DNA from: Burkholderia vietnamiensis LMG 10929
GTDB taxonomy: Bacteria > Pseudomonadota > Gammaproteobacteria > Burkholderiales > Burkholderiaceae
DNA length: 64,000 bases
Direction: 5' to 3'
Assembly (NCBI RefSeq): GCF_000959445.1
Contig: NZ_CP009630.1
Location: 620,001 to 684,000 of the forward strand
Shown: positions 9,657 through 17,337 of the stretch, in pieces
Numbering within the stretch: position 1 is the first letter of the stretch
Layout: each line of letters opens with the position of its first letter
Made by a program: the position numbers and the translations under genes
Notes under the pieces: model-generated
Database searches by the model: none
Told to the model about the DNA's origin: nothing
The model's input: the letters and a program-made list of their open reading frames with translations, nothing else

Positions 9657-10571
9657 ATGTTCCTCTCGACACACGAAACGCCCGCACCGCTGACCGACTG
9701 GATGTCGGCGCTCGACGACGCACGGCCGCTGCATACGCTGACCCTACCGGGCAGCCATGACACCTGTGCGTATACGGTCGACGATCCGCTCGTGCGCACG
9801 CAGCGCGCGCCGCTCGCTGCGCAGCTTGCGCACGGCGTGCGGCTGCTCGACATCCGCTGCCGGCATCGTTGCGACACGTTCGACATTCATCACGGCGCGA
9901 TCGCGCTCGGCATGTCGTTCGACGACGTGCTCGCCGATTGCGCGCGGTTTCTCGCCGCGCATCCGCGCGAATGCATCGTGATGTCGGTGAAGGACGAATG
10001 GCCCGCGCACGCGTGCACGCGCGGCTTCGATGCCACGTTCGACGCGCATCGCGCGCGTCATCCGGCACTGCGCTGGCATGCGGGTCGCGCGCTACCCGCG
10101 CTCGGCGACGTGCGCGGCGCGATCGTGCTGCTGCGGCGGTTTCGCAGCGGCCGGCCGCTCGGCATCGACCTGAGCGCGTGGCCCGACAACGCGACCTTCA
10201 CGATCGATCATCCGGATGCGTCGTTCGTGATCCAGGACGAATACCGGGTGCCCGTCGTCGGGTCGATCCAGTACAAGTGGCGGGTGATCGAAGCGCTGCT
10301 GACCGGCATGCCGTCGCCGCAAAGCGGCCGCTGGGCGATCAACTTCTGCAGCGGTACGGGGATGGGCGCGAATCCGTCGATCGTCGCGCGCGGCGACGGC
10401 CGCGTGCAGGGCATCCATGCGCGGCTCGCCCAACACCTGCGCGAACGGCCCGGCCCGTGCGGCGCGATGCTGCTCGACTTCTGCGATGACGACGACTGGG
10501 CGCTCGTGCGCGCGCTGGTCGCGTGCAACGGTTTCGTGGTTGCGCGGCCGTGCGCGCCGAGCGGCTGTTAG
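9657..10571 (+). CDS. PI-PLC-like phosphodiesterase (PLC X-domain)
   Basis: A 304-residue protein with the phosphatidylinositol-specific phospholipase C X-box. LPGSHDTCAY gives the first catalytic His (about H34) with its Asp; GVRLLDIRCR supplies the Arg, and FDIHHGAI the second catalytic His (about H79). Later TIDHPDASFVIQDEY and INFCSGTG match the back half of the barrel. No signal peptide is visible from this start, unusual for secreted bacterial PI-PLCs, so it may act in the cytoplasm or leave by a non-Sec route. An internal ATG at 9702 is possible. Its last four bases overlap the end of the convergent hydrolase gene. Confidence 0.8.
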   Translation: MFLSTHETPAPLTDWMSALDDARPLHTLTLPGSHDTCAYTVDDPLVRTQRAPLAAQLAHGVRLLDIRCRHRCDTFDIHHGAIALGMSFDDVLADCARFLAAHPRECIVMSVKDEWPAHACTRGFDATFDAHRARHPALRWHAGRALPALGDVRGAIVLLRRFRSGRPLGIDLSAWPDNATFTIDHPDASFVIQDEYRVPVVGSIQYKWRVIEALLTGMPSPQSGRWAINFCSGTGMGANPSIVARGDGRVQGIHARLAQHLRERPGPCGAMLLDFCDDDDWALVRALVACNGFVVARPCAPSGC

Positions 10572-11524
10572 CGCATGTGTGCGTTGAAGAACGCGAGCGC
10601 GCTCGCGTCGAGCGTCGCATGGAACGCCACGCGATCGAAACCCTTCGCGTCGGTGCAGACGGCCGGCGCGTGCTGCGCGAGTGAGGGCGGACACGGCGCG
10701 AGAAACGCGAAGTGCCCCGCATTGGGCACCACGTGCAGTTCGGGGCGCGCGGGCAGCAACTTGGCCAGCGCGGGGCCGGTGTGCGGCTCGACGCCGTCGC
10801 CGCCGAATTCGGAGGTCCATAGCTGGATCGGCGCGTGCACGTTGGTCAGCGTGGCGGCGCTCGGGAATTCGTCGAGCGGATCGGCGATCACGTAAGCCTT
10901 GACGCGCGCGTCGTGCGTCAACGGCTGGCGCGTGATGCTTTCGTCGTGAATCTGCTTGCAGATGCGCCACGCGGGGTTCGTGCATGCGACCGGCGCATGC
11001 GCGAAATCGGGGTTGCCGCCCGCCAGCACGAGGCCCGTGTAGCCACCGCGCGAAAAACCGAAGAAGCCGATCCGCGCCGGGTCGATGCGTGCGGCGTCGG
11101 CCGAGGGGCCGAGCATGTAGTCGACGAGCCGCTTGATGTCGGTCGGCCGTTCGAAGAATTCCTGCGCGTCGGCGGCGCGGCTCATGTCGGCGAACGTGTC
11201 GCCCGGATGATTGATCGCCGCGACGACGTAGCCCGCATCGGCGAGCGTTTCCGCCAGATCGTGGTGGCCGAGATACGTGCCGCCGTGGCCGTGCGAGATC
11301 ACGACCAGCGGCAGCGCGTCGCCGACGGTCGCGCAGTCGCGCCGGCCTTGCAGCAGGTACGGGCCGACCGTCAGCGTCTGCGCGGCATCGGCGCAGGGCG
11401 TCCATATGATCGCGTGCAGTTCGGGGCCGGATGCATCGGCAGGAATCGTGGCGAACTTGACGCCGGCCGCCTGCGCGAGCGTCGCGCACAGGCACAGCAG
11501 CGAAGCGGACAGCCAGTGCTTCAT
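10568..11524 (-). CDS. Secreted alpha/beta hydrolase (dienelactone hydrolase / PAF-acetylhydrolase-like)
   Basis: A 318-residue protein with a Sec signal peptide (residues about 1-19, cleavage near AQA). The mature enzyme shows an oxyanion region VVISHGHGGTYLGHHDLAE, the nucleophile elbow GFSRGGYT (Ser in G-F-S-R-G), an acid candidate in ADPLDEFP and a His in NAGHFAF. This order fits the alpha/beta hydrolase fold, nearest the PAF-acetylhydrolase/dienelactone hydrolase branch. It is periplasmic or secreted; the ester substrate is unknown. Six or more cysteines suggest disulfides. Its 3' end overlaps the convergent phosphodiesterase gene by four bases. Confidence 0.82.
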   Translation of the reverse strand: MKHWLSASLLCLCATLAQAAGVKFATIPADASGPELHAIIWTPCADAAQTLTVGPYLLQGRRDCATVGDALPLVVISHGHGGTYLGHHDLAETLADAGYVVAAINHPGDTFADMSRAADAQEFFERPTDIKRLVDYMLGPSADAARIDPARIGFFGFSRGGYTGLVLAGGNPDFAHAPVACTNPAWRICKQIHDESITRQPLTHDARVKAYVIADPLDEFPSAATLTNVHAPIQLWTSEFGGDGVEPHTGPALAKLLPARPELHVVPNAGHFAFLAPCPPSLAQHAPAVCTDAKGFDRVAFHATLDASALAFFNAHMR

Positions 11525-11635
11525 GATGGACTCCTCCGGTGAGGCGAGTGCATGCGACGTGCTGGCCCGCGTGTCCGATCGTACGGACCTTCCGATTGGA
11601 GCCTGTCGCCGTTCGTCATGCCCGGCGAGGGCGAG

Positions 11636-12247
11636 TCACCGCACCGCGATCGCGACCGCCGCGCCGGCCATCGCGGTCGCACTCGTGCGGTTCGCGATCC
11701 GCTTCGCGCGTGCGGAGGTGAGGAACGCGCGCGCCCGCAGCGCGAGCAGCGACCAGAAGCAGTCGGTCAGGATCAGGATCACGAGCATCGTGCCGACCAG
11801 CTCGCCCCACGCGAGCACGCCGACCTGCGTCAGATCGACGATCGTCGGCAGCAACGCCAGATAGAACAGCATGATCTTCGGGTTGCCGAGCGTGACCAGC
11901 GTGCCGGCCGCGAACATGCGCCACGGCGACTGGCCGCGCGGCAGGTCGGCGGCTTTCGTGTCGGTCGGCGCCCGCCACATCTTCCACGCGAGCAGCAGCA
12001 GATACGCGACGCCGACGAGCTTCAGCACGAGCAGGCCGCTTTCGAACGTGCGCGTGAACGCGGACAGCCCGGCGACGGCCAGCGTGAGCCACAGCGCTTC
12101 ACCGATCCACATCGCCGCGAGGAACGGCAGCACGTCGCGCACGCCGTTCGTCAGCACGCGCGCGACGAGCGCGGCGACGCTCGGGCCGGGCGTGCCGGCT
12201 AGGGCGAGAAGGGCGAAGGCGAACACGGCGAGCGCGGACAACGTCAT
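11636..12247 (-). CDS. LysE/RhtB-family amino-acid exporter
   Basis: A 203-residue, six-helix membrane protein of the LysE/RhtB superfamily. The N terminus carries the family signature TPGPSVAALVARVLTNG, followed by GEALWLTLAVAG, and LVTLGNPKIMLFYLALLP matches the central N-P-K motif. Members export amino acids such as threonine, homoserine or lysine; the substrate here is unknown. It stands alone, divergent from the GNAT gene at 12334, with about 85 bp between starts that should hold both promoters. Confidence 0.88.
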   Translation of the reverse strand: MTLSALAVFAFALLALAGTPGPSVAALVARVLTNGVRDVLPFLAAMWIGEALWLTLAVAGLSAFTRTFESGLLVLKLVGVAYLLLLAWKMWRAPTDTKAADLPRGQSPWRMFAAGTLVTLGNPKIMLFYLALLPTIVDLTQVGVLAWGELVGTMLVILILTDCFWSLLALRARAFLTSARAKRIANRTSATAMAGAAVAIAVR

Positions 12248-12333
12248 GGCGAACCTCTGGCGGAAGGGGGCGTTCGAAAGGTATGAAGTTTCGATTATAG
12301 TGACGGCCGTTTCCGTCTGCCTGAGTTGCCGTG

Positions 12334-12861
12334 ATGACAGTATCGATCCGGATTCGCCGCGCCACGCGCGCAGACGCGGCCGCGATGGCCGCCGTCGAAG
12401 TGGCCGCTGCCCGGCGCTTTCAGTTCATCGGCATGCCGGACATTGCCGAAAGCGAGCCGACCGATGCGGGCGCCGTGCGCGAGCGCATCGACGCGGGCCA
12501 CGCGTATGTCGCGACGGACGAAACGGGCGCGTGCGTCGGCTTCGCGTTCTACCGGCTGCTCGACGCGCGGCGGCTCTACCTGGAAGAACTCGACGTCGCG
12601 CCGTCGCATGCGGGGCAGCGCATCGGCGCGCGCCTGATCGAGCGGATCATGACGCGCGCCGCGCGCGACGGGTTCGCTGAGGTCGTGCTGTCGACGTTTC
12701 GCGACGTGCCGTGGAATGCGCCGTACTACGCGCGCGTCGGCTTTCGTGTGATCGACGACGCAGCGCTCGACGCCGCGCTGCGCGCGATTCGCGCGCATCA
12801 CGTCGAGCGCGGGCTCGACGAGACGCGCCGCGTGTTCATGCGCGCCGACGTGCGCGCGTGA
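12334..12861 (+). CDS. GNAT-family N-acetyltransferase
   Basis: A 175-residue GCN5-related acetyltransferase. The fold is recognised from IRIRRATRADAAAMAAV at the N terminus, the acetyl-CoA beta-4 / motif A region LYLEELDVAPSHAGQRIGARLIERI (Q-R-I-G-A version of the Q/R-x-x-G-x-G/A loop), and NAPYYARVGFRVI near the end. A GTG at 12331 immediately before the ATG could also start it. The substrate is unknown. It is convergent with the Old Yellow Enzyme gene, stops 12 bp apart. Confidence 0.88.
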   Translation: MTVSIRIRRATRADAAAMAAVEVAAARRFQFIGMPDIAESEPTDAGAVRERIDAGHAYVATDETGACVGFAFYRLLDARRLYLEELDVAPSHAGQRIGARLIERIMTRAARDGFAEVVLSTFRDVPWNAPYYARVGFRVIDDAALDAALRAIRAHHVERGLDETRRVFMRADVRA

Positions 12862-12873
12862 ACGTCCGCGCCG

Positions 12874-13935
12874 TCAGGCTGCGTCGTCTAGCGCCGGATA
12901 GTCGGTGTAGCCCGTCTCGCCTTGCGCGTAGAACGTCTCCGGCACCGGCTTGTTCAGCGGTGCGCCGAGTTCGAGACGGCGCGGCAGGTCCGGGTTCGCG
13001 ATGAACAGCTTGCCCCACGCGATCGCGTCGGCGCTGCCGTCGGCGAGCGCTTGCCGTGCCGAGTCGGGCGTGAATTGCTCGTTCGCGATCAGCGGGCCGC
13101 CGAACGCTTCCTTCAGGCGCGGGCTCAACTGGTCGCCCGTATACGACTCGCGCGTGAAGATGAACGCGATCTTGCGGCGGCCGAGTTCGCGCGCGACGTA
13201 GCCGAACGTTGCAGCCGGATTCGAGTCACCCATCGTGTGCGCGTCGCCGCGCGGCGCGAGATGGACACCGACGCGGCCCGCGCCCCACACGTCGATCGCC
13301 GCGTCGACCACTTCGAGCAGCAGGCGCGCGCGGTTCTCGATCGGGCCGCCGTACGCATCGGTGCGACGATTGGTGCTGTCCTGCAGGAACTGGTCGAGCA
13401 GGTAGCCGTTCGCGCCGTGAATCTCGACGCCGTCGAAACCGGCCTTTTTCGCGTTTTCGGCGCCCTTGCGGTAGGCCGCGACGATGCCCGGAATTTCGTC
13501 GAGTTCGAGCGCGCGCGGCGTCACGAACGGGCGCTCCGGCCGCACCAGGCTCACATGGCCGCCTGCCGCGATCGCGCTCGGCGCGACCGGCAGGTCGCCG
13601 TCCAGGAACATCGGGTCGGAGATCCGGCCGACGTGCCACAGCTGCAGCACGATGCGGCCGCCGGCCGCGTGCACGGCCTGCGTCACGCGCTTCCAGCCTT
13701 CGACCTGTTCGTCGGACCAGATGCCCGGCGTATCCGCGTAGCCGACGCCTTGCGGCGTGACCGACGTCGCCTCGCTGATGATCAGGCCGGCCGACGCGCG
13801 TTCGGCGTAGTAGCGCGCCATCAGCTCGTTCGGCACGCGGGTCGTGCCGGCGCGGGCGCGCGTGAGCGGCGCCATGACGATGCGATTCGGCAGCGTCAGC
13901 TCGCCGAGGGTAACGGGGTCGAACAGGGTAGGCAT
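12874..13935 (-). CDS. nemA: Old Yellow Enzyme-family FMN oxidoreductase (NemA-like alkene reductase)
   Basis: A 353-residue FMN-dependent ene-reductase of the classical OYE class. The order is LFDPVTLGELTLPNRIVMAPLTRAR (FMN-binding start), QLWHVGR, VEIHGANGYLLDQF with the His-x-x-Asn pair and catalytic Tyr, NRRTDAYGG, and a C-terminal phosphate-binding AIAWGKLFIANPDLPRR. Members reduce activated alkenes, N-ethylmaleimide or nitro compounds using NAD(P)H. The gene shares its strand with, and lies about 70 bp downstream of, an ArsR-type regulator, so the two may be co-transcribed and redox- or electrophile-responsive. Confidence 0.9.
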   Translation of the reverse strand: MPTLFDPVTLGELTLPNRIVMAPLTRARAGTTRVPNELMARYYAERASAGLIISEATSVTPQGVGYADTPGIWSDEQVEGWKRVTQAVHAAGGRIVLQLWHVGRISDPMFLDGDLPVAPSAIAAGGHVSLVRPERPFVTPRALELDEIPGIVAAYRKGAENAKKAGFDGVEIHGANGYLLDQFLQDSTNRRTDAYGGPIENRARLLLEVVDAAIDVWGAGRVGVHLAPRGDAHTMGDSNPAATFGYVARELGRRKIAFIFTRESYTGDQLSPRLKEAFGGPLIANEQFTPDSARQALADGSADAIAWGKLFIANPDLPRRLELGAPLNKPVPETFYAQGETGYTDYPALDDAA

Positions 13936-14004
13936 GGAGATAACCTTTTCACGATGGGCGGGAGGCCGTCGCTTCGCTTCGCGTGCGGCGGCCGGTCCGC
14001 AGGG

Positions 14005-14313
14005 TCAGAGTTCGCGGCGTACGGCGTCGAGAAACGCCTCGATGACGGCCTCGTTGCGCCGGAAGAACGCCCACTGACCGATCCGTGTGGACGTCACGAG
14101 CCCCGCGCGCTGCAGCGTCGCGAGGTGCGCGGAGACGGTCGATTGCGACAGCCCGCAGCGCGCGTCGATCTGCCCGGCGCAGACGCCGTGGTCGTACGGC
14201 AGCGTCTGCGCGGGGAAATGCACGTCGGGCGTTTTCAGCCAGACGAGAATCTCCCGGCGCACGGGATTCGAGAGCGCTTTCAGGATCGCATCGATGTCGA
14301 GTTCGGTCGGCAT
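14005..14313 (-). CDS. ArsR-family transcriptional regulator
   Basis: A 102-residue winged-helix repressor. ILKALSNPVRREILVWLK opens the ArsR domain, and LSQSTVSAHLATLQRAGLVTSTRIGQWAFFRRNE is the recognition helix and wing. Two cysteines (GVCAGQIDARCG) precede the recognition helix, a place where thiol- or metal-sensing members carry ligands; sensing by them is inference. The start at 14311-14313 is chosen because the domain begins there; a longer frame to 14445 would extend into the island boundary. It lies upstream of the OYE gene and is its likely regulator. The insertion at 14433 lies about 120 bp upstream of the start. Confidence 0.88.
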   Translation of the reverse strand: MPTELDIDAILKALSNPVRREILVWLKTPDVHFPAQTLPYDHGVCAGQIDARCGLSQSTVSAHLATLQRAGLVTSTRIGQWAFFRRNEAVIEAFLDAVRREL

Positions 14314-14440
14314 GGCAAGGGTCAGATGTTCGGGCGGAAAAACCGGAGCACAACGAGTATCGCCGTTGACCGAATCATATATCGGAAAAAGACGATATGC
14401 ACGGTGGCACTGGCGGGAGTGGGGTTGATCGATGATGGGA

Positions 14441-14480
14441 AACAATTAAGTCTGTCGGGCGACGATAAAGTCTGTCGGGC
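14441..14480 (+). repeat. Left-end tandem 20-bp units (2 copies)
   Basis: Two adjacent 20-bp units, AACAATTAAGTCTGTCGGGC and GACGATAAAGTCTGTCGGGC, agree at 16 of 20 positions, including the last 13 (AAGTCTGTCGGGC). The first is part of the terminal inverted repeat. The same core recurs inverted three times at the right end (34895-35039). They are probable transposase binding sites. Confidence 0.8.
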
Positions 14481-14710
14481 TCGTGCCGCGACTGTAGATG
14501 GCCTCGAAGCTTATGATGCATCGACCAAAAAGTTGAAAAAATGTATTGAGATTCTATATTGATAGTTAAAGTAAATTGTCGCCGTGGTCTTCGAAGACTT
14601 CCAGGACGCGTTCGTGACGCTTTTCAGTCAGATGAAGGCGGAACGTAGAATCTGGCGAAGTCGGTGACGGTGGAGTAAGAGATGTCGTCACGTCGGCGAC
14701 GTTAACGGCG
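14481..14710. other. AT-richer gap between the two left-end repeat arrays
   Basis: No gene is supported. The sequence changes from host-like GC to AT-rich here. A minus-strand open frame (14566-14790) runs through the repeat array and ends in a charged helix-like peptide (LTEKRHERVLEVFEDHG). It has no start signal, and I do not believe it as a gene. Confidence 0.4.
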
Positions 14711-14790
14711 CACAAAAAAGTCTGTACCTGAACAAAAAAGGTTGTACCTGTACAAAAAAGCCTGTACCTGCACAAAAAAGTCTGTACCAA
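14711..14790 (+). repeat. Four perfect-period 20-bp tandem repeats
   Basis: Four consecutive units of exactly 20 bp with consensus NACAAAAAAGTCTGTACCTG (14711, 14731, 14751, 14771). Variation is confined to the first base, the GTCTG/GGTTG/GCCTG positions and the last two bases of the final unit. Unit length and the AAGTCTGT core match the terminal units at 14441-14480, which end in CGGGC instead of ACCTG. They could be a second, diverged set of transposase sites, the end of another nested element, or iteron-like sites. There are no spacers, so this is not a CRISPR. Confidence 0.85.
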
Positions 14791-14830
14791 CCGTCTTGTT
14801 CAAACGTATAGGCATCACTGTCATGCACAC

Positions 14831-14864
14831 CCACCATCCTATGATGGTCATCGTAGAATGGTGG
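14831..14864. repeat. 34-bp imperfect palindrome
   Basis: Arms CCACCATCCTATGATG and CATCGTAGAATGGTGG are inverted copies with two mismatches and a two-base centre. It lies about 50 bp downstream of the stop of the HEPN-type gene. There is no following U-run, so it is not a classical intrinsic terminator. It could be an operator, an RNA hairpin or a recombination site. Confidence 0.7.
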
Positions 14865-14912
14865 GGCCACGAATGGCTGCAGGTTGGATGGCCTGCACGG
14901 CCCCCGGGTAAC

Positions 14913-15731
14913 CTAGTCGCTTTCGCCGGACTTCGCGATATCTAGCTTCCTATGGACTAGCGATAGCATTGTTAGCGTGTCCAGAGCGTCTTGTTCGCTC
15001 ATGTCCCACTCGATTTTGGCATTGTGTGCGAGCGGATTGCGAACCATGCCAAAGATGCCCTTGAGAAGATTTGCGAACCCGCGTTGCTCTCCGAAATCGG
15101 TCTTAGACTGGAGCGCATTGATGGCGACGCGAGGCGTCCCACTTGACATCCCTAGAGCGAAATCGACAAGTTCTGCGCCGTCCCCTGTTCCTCCAGAGAG
15201 CTGCTCGAGTCGCTTAGCGACTGACTTGACCGCCTCAAAGACAGCATGGAAATAGTTTTCCTGCAGAAGCTCACTGCGGCAAAAGGCAAGGACATTCGGA
15301 TGAACGTCGCGTTGTTCGAGGACTGCCTTTAGCCGGTTTGCCCGCGACAACGCCTCATCTAGCGTAGAGGCCTTTTGTGCGTAGCCGACTTGCCCGTCCT
15401 CCCGCACGCGATAGCCGCACAACGAAAGGGCGGAGTTCAGCTTTTCGCGTCTCCATGCAAAGAGCTCAGGCTTCCGGAGGTATAGCGACGGATTCATCGC
15501 CTCATTGATGAACTGAATGGTGTGATTGCCGACGCCATGCTTGTTTTGTTGGGTGGCGAGCGCATTAAACAAACGCTGCCATTTCGTCATTTGGGGCGTA
15601 GGGTCTTGGAAGCGTTTGTTGGCCAGCAGGTGGCCGATTTCGGTCCCGGTCAGACCGTTTGCCGTATCGCCCAGTACACGGCAGATACTTTCCAACTGCT
15701 GATGGGTAAAGCACGGCAGGTTACTCGCCAT
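14913..15731 (-). CDS. TIGR02391 / Ymh-family HEPN-type protein (putative abortive infection)
   Basis: A 272-residue protein. The C-terminal third matches the Ymh family (TIGR02391): NYFHAVFEAVKSVAKRLEQ, then ALQSKTDFGEQRGFANLLKGIFGMVRN. RNPLAH at residues 231-236 is the R-x4-H signature of HEPN RNases, whose Arg and His form the active site. The N-terminal half is helical and unassigned. HEPN proteins usually cleave cellular RNA in toxin-antitoxin or phage-abortive systems; that this copy does so is inference. A double-HTH regulator lies upstream on the same strand (gap about 120 bp) and may be its controller or antitoxin. Confidence 0.72.
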   Translation of the reverse strand: MASNLPCFTHQQLESICRVLGDTANGLTGTEIGHLLANKRFQDPTPQMTKWQRLFNALATQQNKHGVGNHTIQFINEAMNPSLYLRKPELFAWRREKLNSALSLCGYRVREDGQVGYAQKASTLDEALSRANRLKAVLEQRDVHPNVLAFCRSELLQENYFHAVFEAVKSVAKRLEQLSGGTGDGAELVDFALGMSSGTPRVAINALQSKTDFGEQRGFANLLKGIFGMVRNPLAHNAKIEWDMSEQDALDTLTMLSLVHRKLDIAKSGESD

Positions 15732-15851
15732 TCACAGCTCCATCGTCACTTATGTCGACGGCACGTTGCCGTGGAATTTTACAGCGCCGACGGACGGATG
15801 TCGGGGAATTCCAATGGTTGTCGCTCACTGGACCTTCGAGGCTGCGGCACG

Positions 15852-16328
15852 TTATCGGCTCGACAGTGTCGTTGCATCGAGGAGCTGCTGAATGCCAACG
15901 CCAAGTGCGTCCGCCAAGTCCTGCAGGTCGACGGCCATTGGACTGGCGCCCCCGTTCTCCAATCGTCCCACGTAGGTGCGGAATCGATGCGCTTTGACCG
16001 AGAGCGCTTCCTGACTGAGGCCCGCCTCAGTTCTGAGCCGTTTGACGTTGGCTATCACTCGGGCCGTGGCGTCTTCCCCGGCTGGTTGCTGTTCGTCGAC
16101 AGGCCGGTCACAGAAGAAGTCGAGTACATCCACGCCCAGTACATCGGCTAACCGGGAAAGAGTCGAAAGTCGGAGGTTTGCCCGCCGTCCTTGTTCGACG
16201 CTCGCGAGGTTCGTGCGAGCCAGCGACGCCCTCGCAGCGAGTTCGTCTTGCGAGAGGCCGGCACGTTTTCGAATCGTTCTAAGTCGTTCGGACAGCCCGT
16301 TGGCGACCGCTTCATGGAGCTTCGGCAT
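15852..16328 (-). CDS. Double-HTH Xre-family regulator
   Basis: A 158-residue protein made of two tandem Xre-type helix-turn-helix domains. Domain 1 (about residues 12-70) contains LRTIRKRAGLSQDELAARAS and LASVEQGRR; domain 2 (about 88-150) contains VKRLRTEAGLSQEALSVKAH and VGRLENGG. Between them is an acidic linker. No enzymatic domain is present. Two HTHs in one chain could bind direct repeats or pre-dimerise. It reads in the same direction as the HEPN-type gene downstream and is divergent from the 16608 gene, so it may regulate both. The start at 16326-16328 is the first in frame with the domain. Confidence 0.85.
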   Translation of the reverse strand: MPKLHEAVANGLSERLRTIRKRAGLSQDELAARASLARTNLASVEQGRRANLRLSTLSRLADVLGVDVLDFFCDRPVDEQQPAGEDATARVIANVKRLRTEAGLSQEALSVKAHRFRTYVGRLENGGASPMAVDLQDLADALGVGIQQLLDATTLSSR

Positions 16329-16384
16329 AGCCGCACAGCATCCCTTGCAGTCGAAAAATTTTCTACCACTCCTTATGTGTACGC

Positions 16385-16414
16385 TTGAAAAGAATACGCA
16401 TAAAAAGCTACAAT
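16385..16414 (+). promoter_or_regulatory. Sigma-70-like promoter
   Basis: TTGAAA (16385-16390) and TACAAT (16409-16414) are separated by 18 bases, a good match to the housekeeping consensus in an AT-rich stretch. Transcription rightward would start near 16421 and serve the gene at 16608. It lies about 60 bp from the divergent Xre gene start. Confidence 0.55.
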
Positions 16415-16607
16415 TCGACTTGAGCCGACGGAGCGAGAGCCTCCGTCGCGGACACTTTTCGTACAGTTCGATTGACCCTCCAGCAGAGCAATGGACCGAG
16501 GGAGGTGCGCGCTATTGATAAGTCCGTCGTCTCGGCGAGGCGAGCGGCCGACGCAAATTGAAAACCCCGGGCACGCACCGGTAGCTTCCTTCCGAAATGG
16601 GACATAC

Positions 16608-17165
16608 ATGGTTTTGATTTTCTTCTGCGTCAGCGGCGTTATAGGCGCGATTGACCGACATCCGTCCATAACGACTCGTGAAAACGAACCTGAGGCTTCT
16701 CGTTCGCTTGAGTCGGACGCCAGCCTGTTCGCACGGACAATCGAGCCGTTCCCTGGGGCTCTCGTAGTCATTGCAAACGACTGGCCACTGCTCTACGACC
16801 TCGAGGTCTTGCGGCAGGAATGCGCGGCGTTCGCGCAGCGCATCGTGAACGCAGTGAGAACCCTCGGCGGCACTAAAGAGGAAGCGGTCTTGGGGTTCTT
16901 GTCCTCGCTGCCGGCAGAGTACGTTGTGGTCGCATCGCCGGATTTTGAGTTCAGCGACGTGACGGCGGCGAGGCGTGTGAACGTCGACTCGCAGTTCGGT
17001 TTTGACGCTGGTGCGGCTGACCGGTTGCGAGTGCTTCTTGAGAAGGCCGCCGAGGCCGCTACGCACCCCGTCTCTGCCGACGACATCATGAGAGCGACTG
17101 CTGGCAACCCGTGGGTGCGGCGTTTACAGACCTATCTCGCACATAGCAGGCAGCGAACCATTTGA
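16608..17165 (+). CDS. Protein of unknown function
   Basis: I do not recognise this 185-residue protein. From the ATG at 16608 it begins with a short hydrophobic stretch (MVLIFFCVSGVIGAI) that could be a signal or simply a buried strand; the frame stays open back to an ATG at 16491, which would give 224 residues. The middle (ALVVIANDWPLLYDLEVLRQECAAF) looks alpha/beta, and the C terminus is helical. It is followed after 172 bp by a HAD-like gene on the same strand, with a plausible promoter at 16385. Base composition matches the island. Confidence 0.55.
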   Translation: MVLIFFCVSGVIGAIDRHPSITTRENEPEASRSLESDASLFARTIEPFPGALVVIANDWPLLYDLEVLRQECAAFAQRIVNAVRTLGGTKEEAVLGFLSSLPAEYVVVASPDFEFSDVTAARRVNVDSQFGFDAGAADRLRVLLEKAAEAATHPVSADDIMRATAGNPWVRRLQTYLAHSRQRTI

Positions 17166-17337
17166 ATGCCCAAATTGGTTATCTCGAGAAGCCGCGAGCT
17201 ACTGACGCATTGCGAAGGCAATGGCGGTGCTGCCCGTTCAGTTGGATGGCCCGCTGTGGTAGCTCGTGATGGCTGTGCATGCGCCGAGCCGGCAGATTGC
17301 GGGCCGGCGCCAAGTAGCGTGGCAACAGATATTGACG

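Noticed and set aside
14711..14790. Possible CRISPR array
   Set aside because: Units are directly adjacent with no spacers and a 20-bp period, and there are no cas genes nearby.
14566..14790. Minus-strand frame through the 20-bp repeats
   Set aside because: Half of it is translated repeat; no supported start or family.
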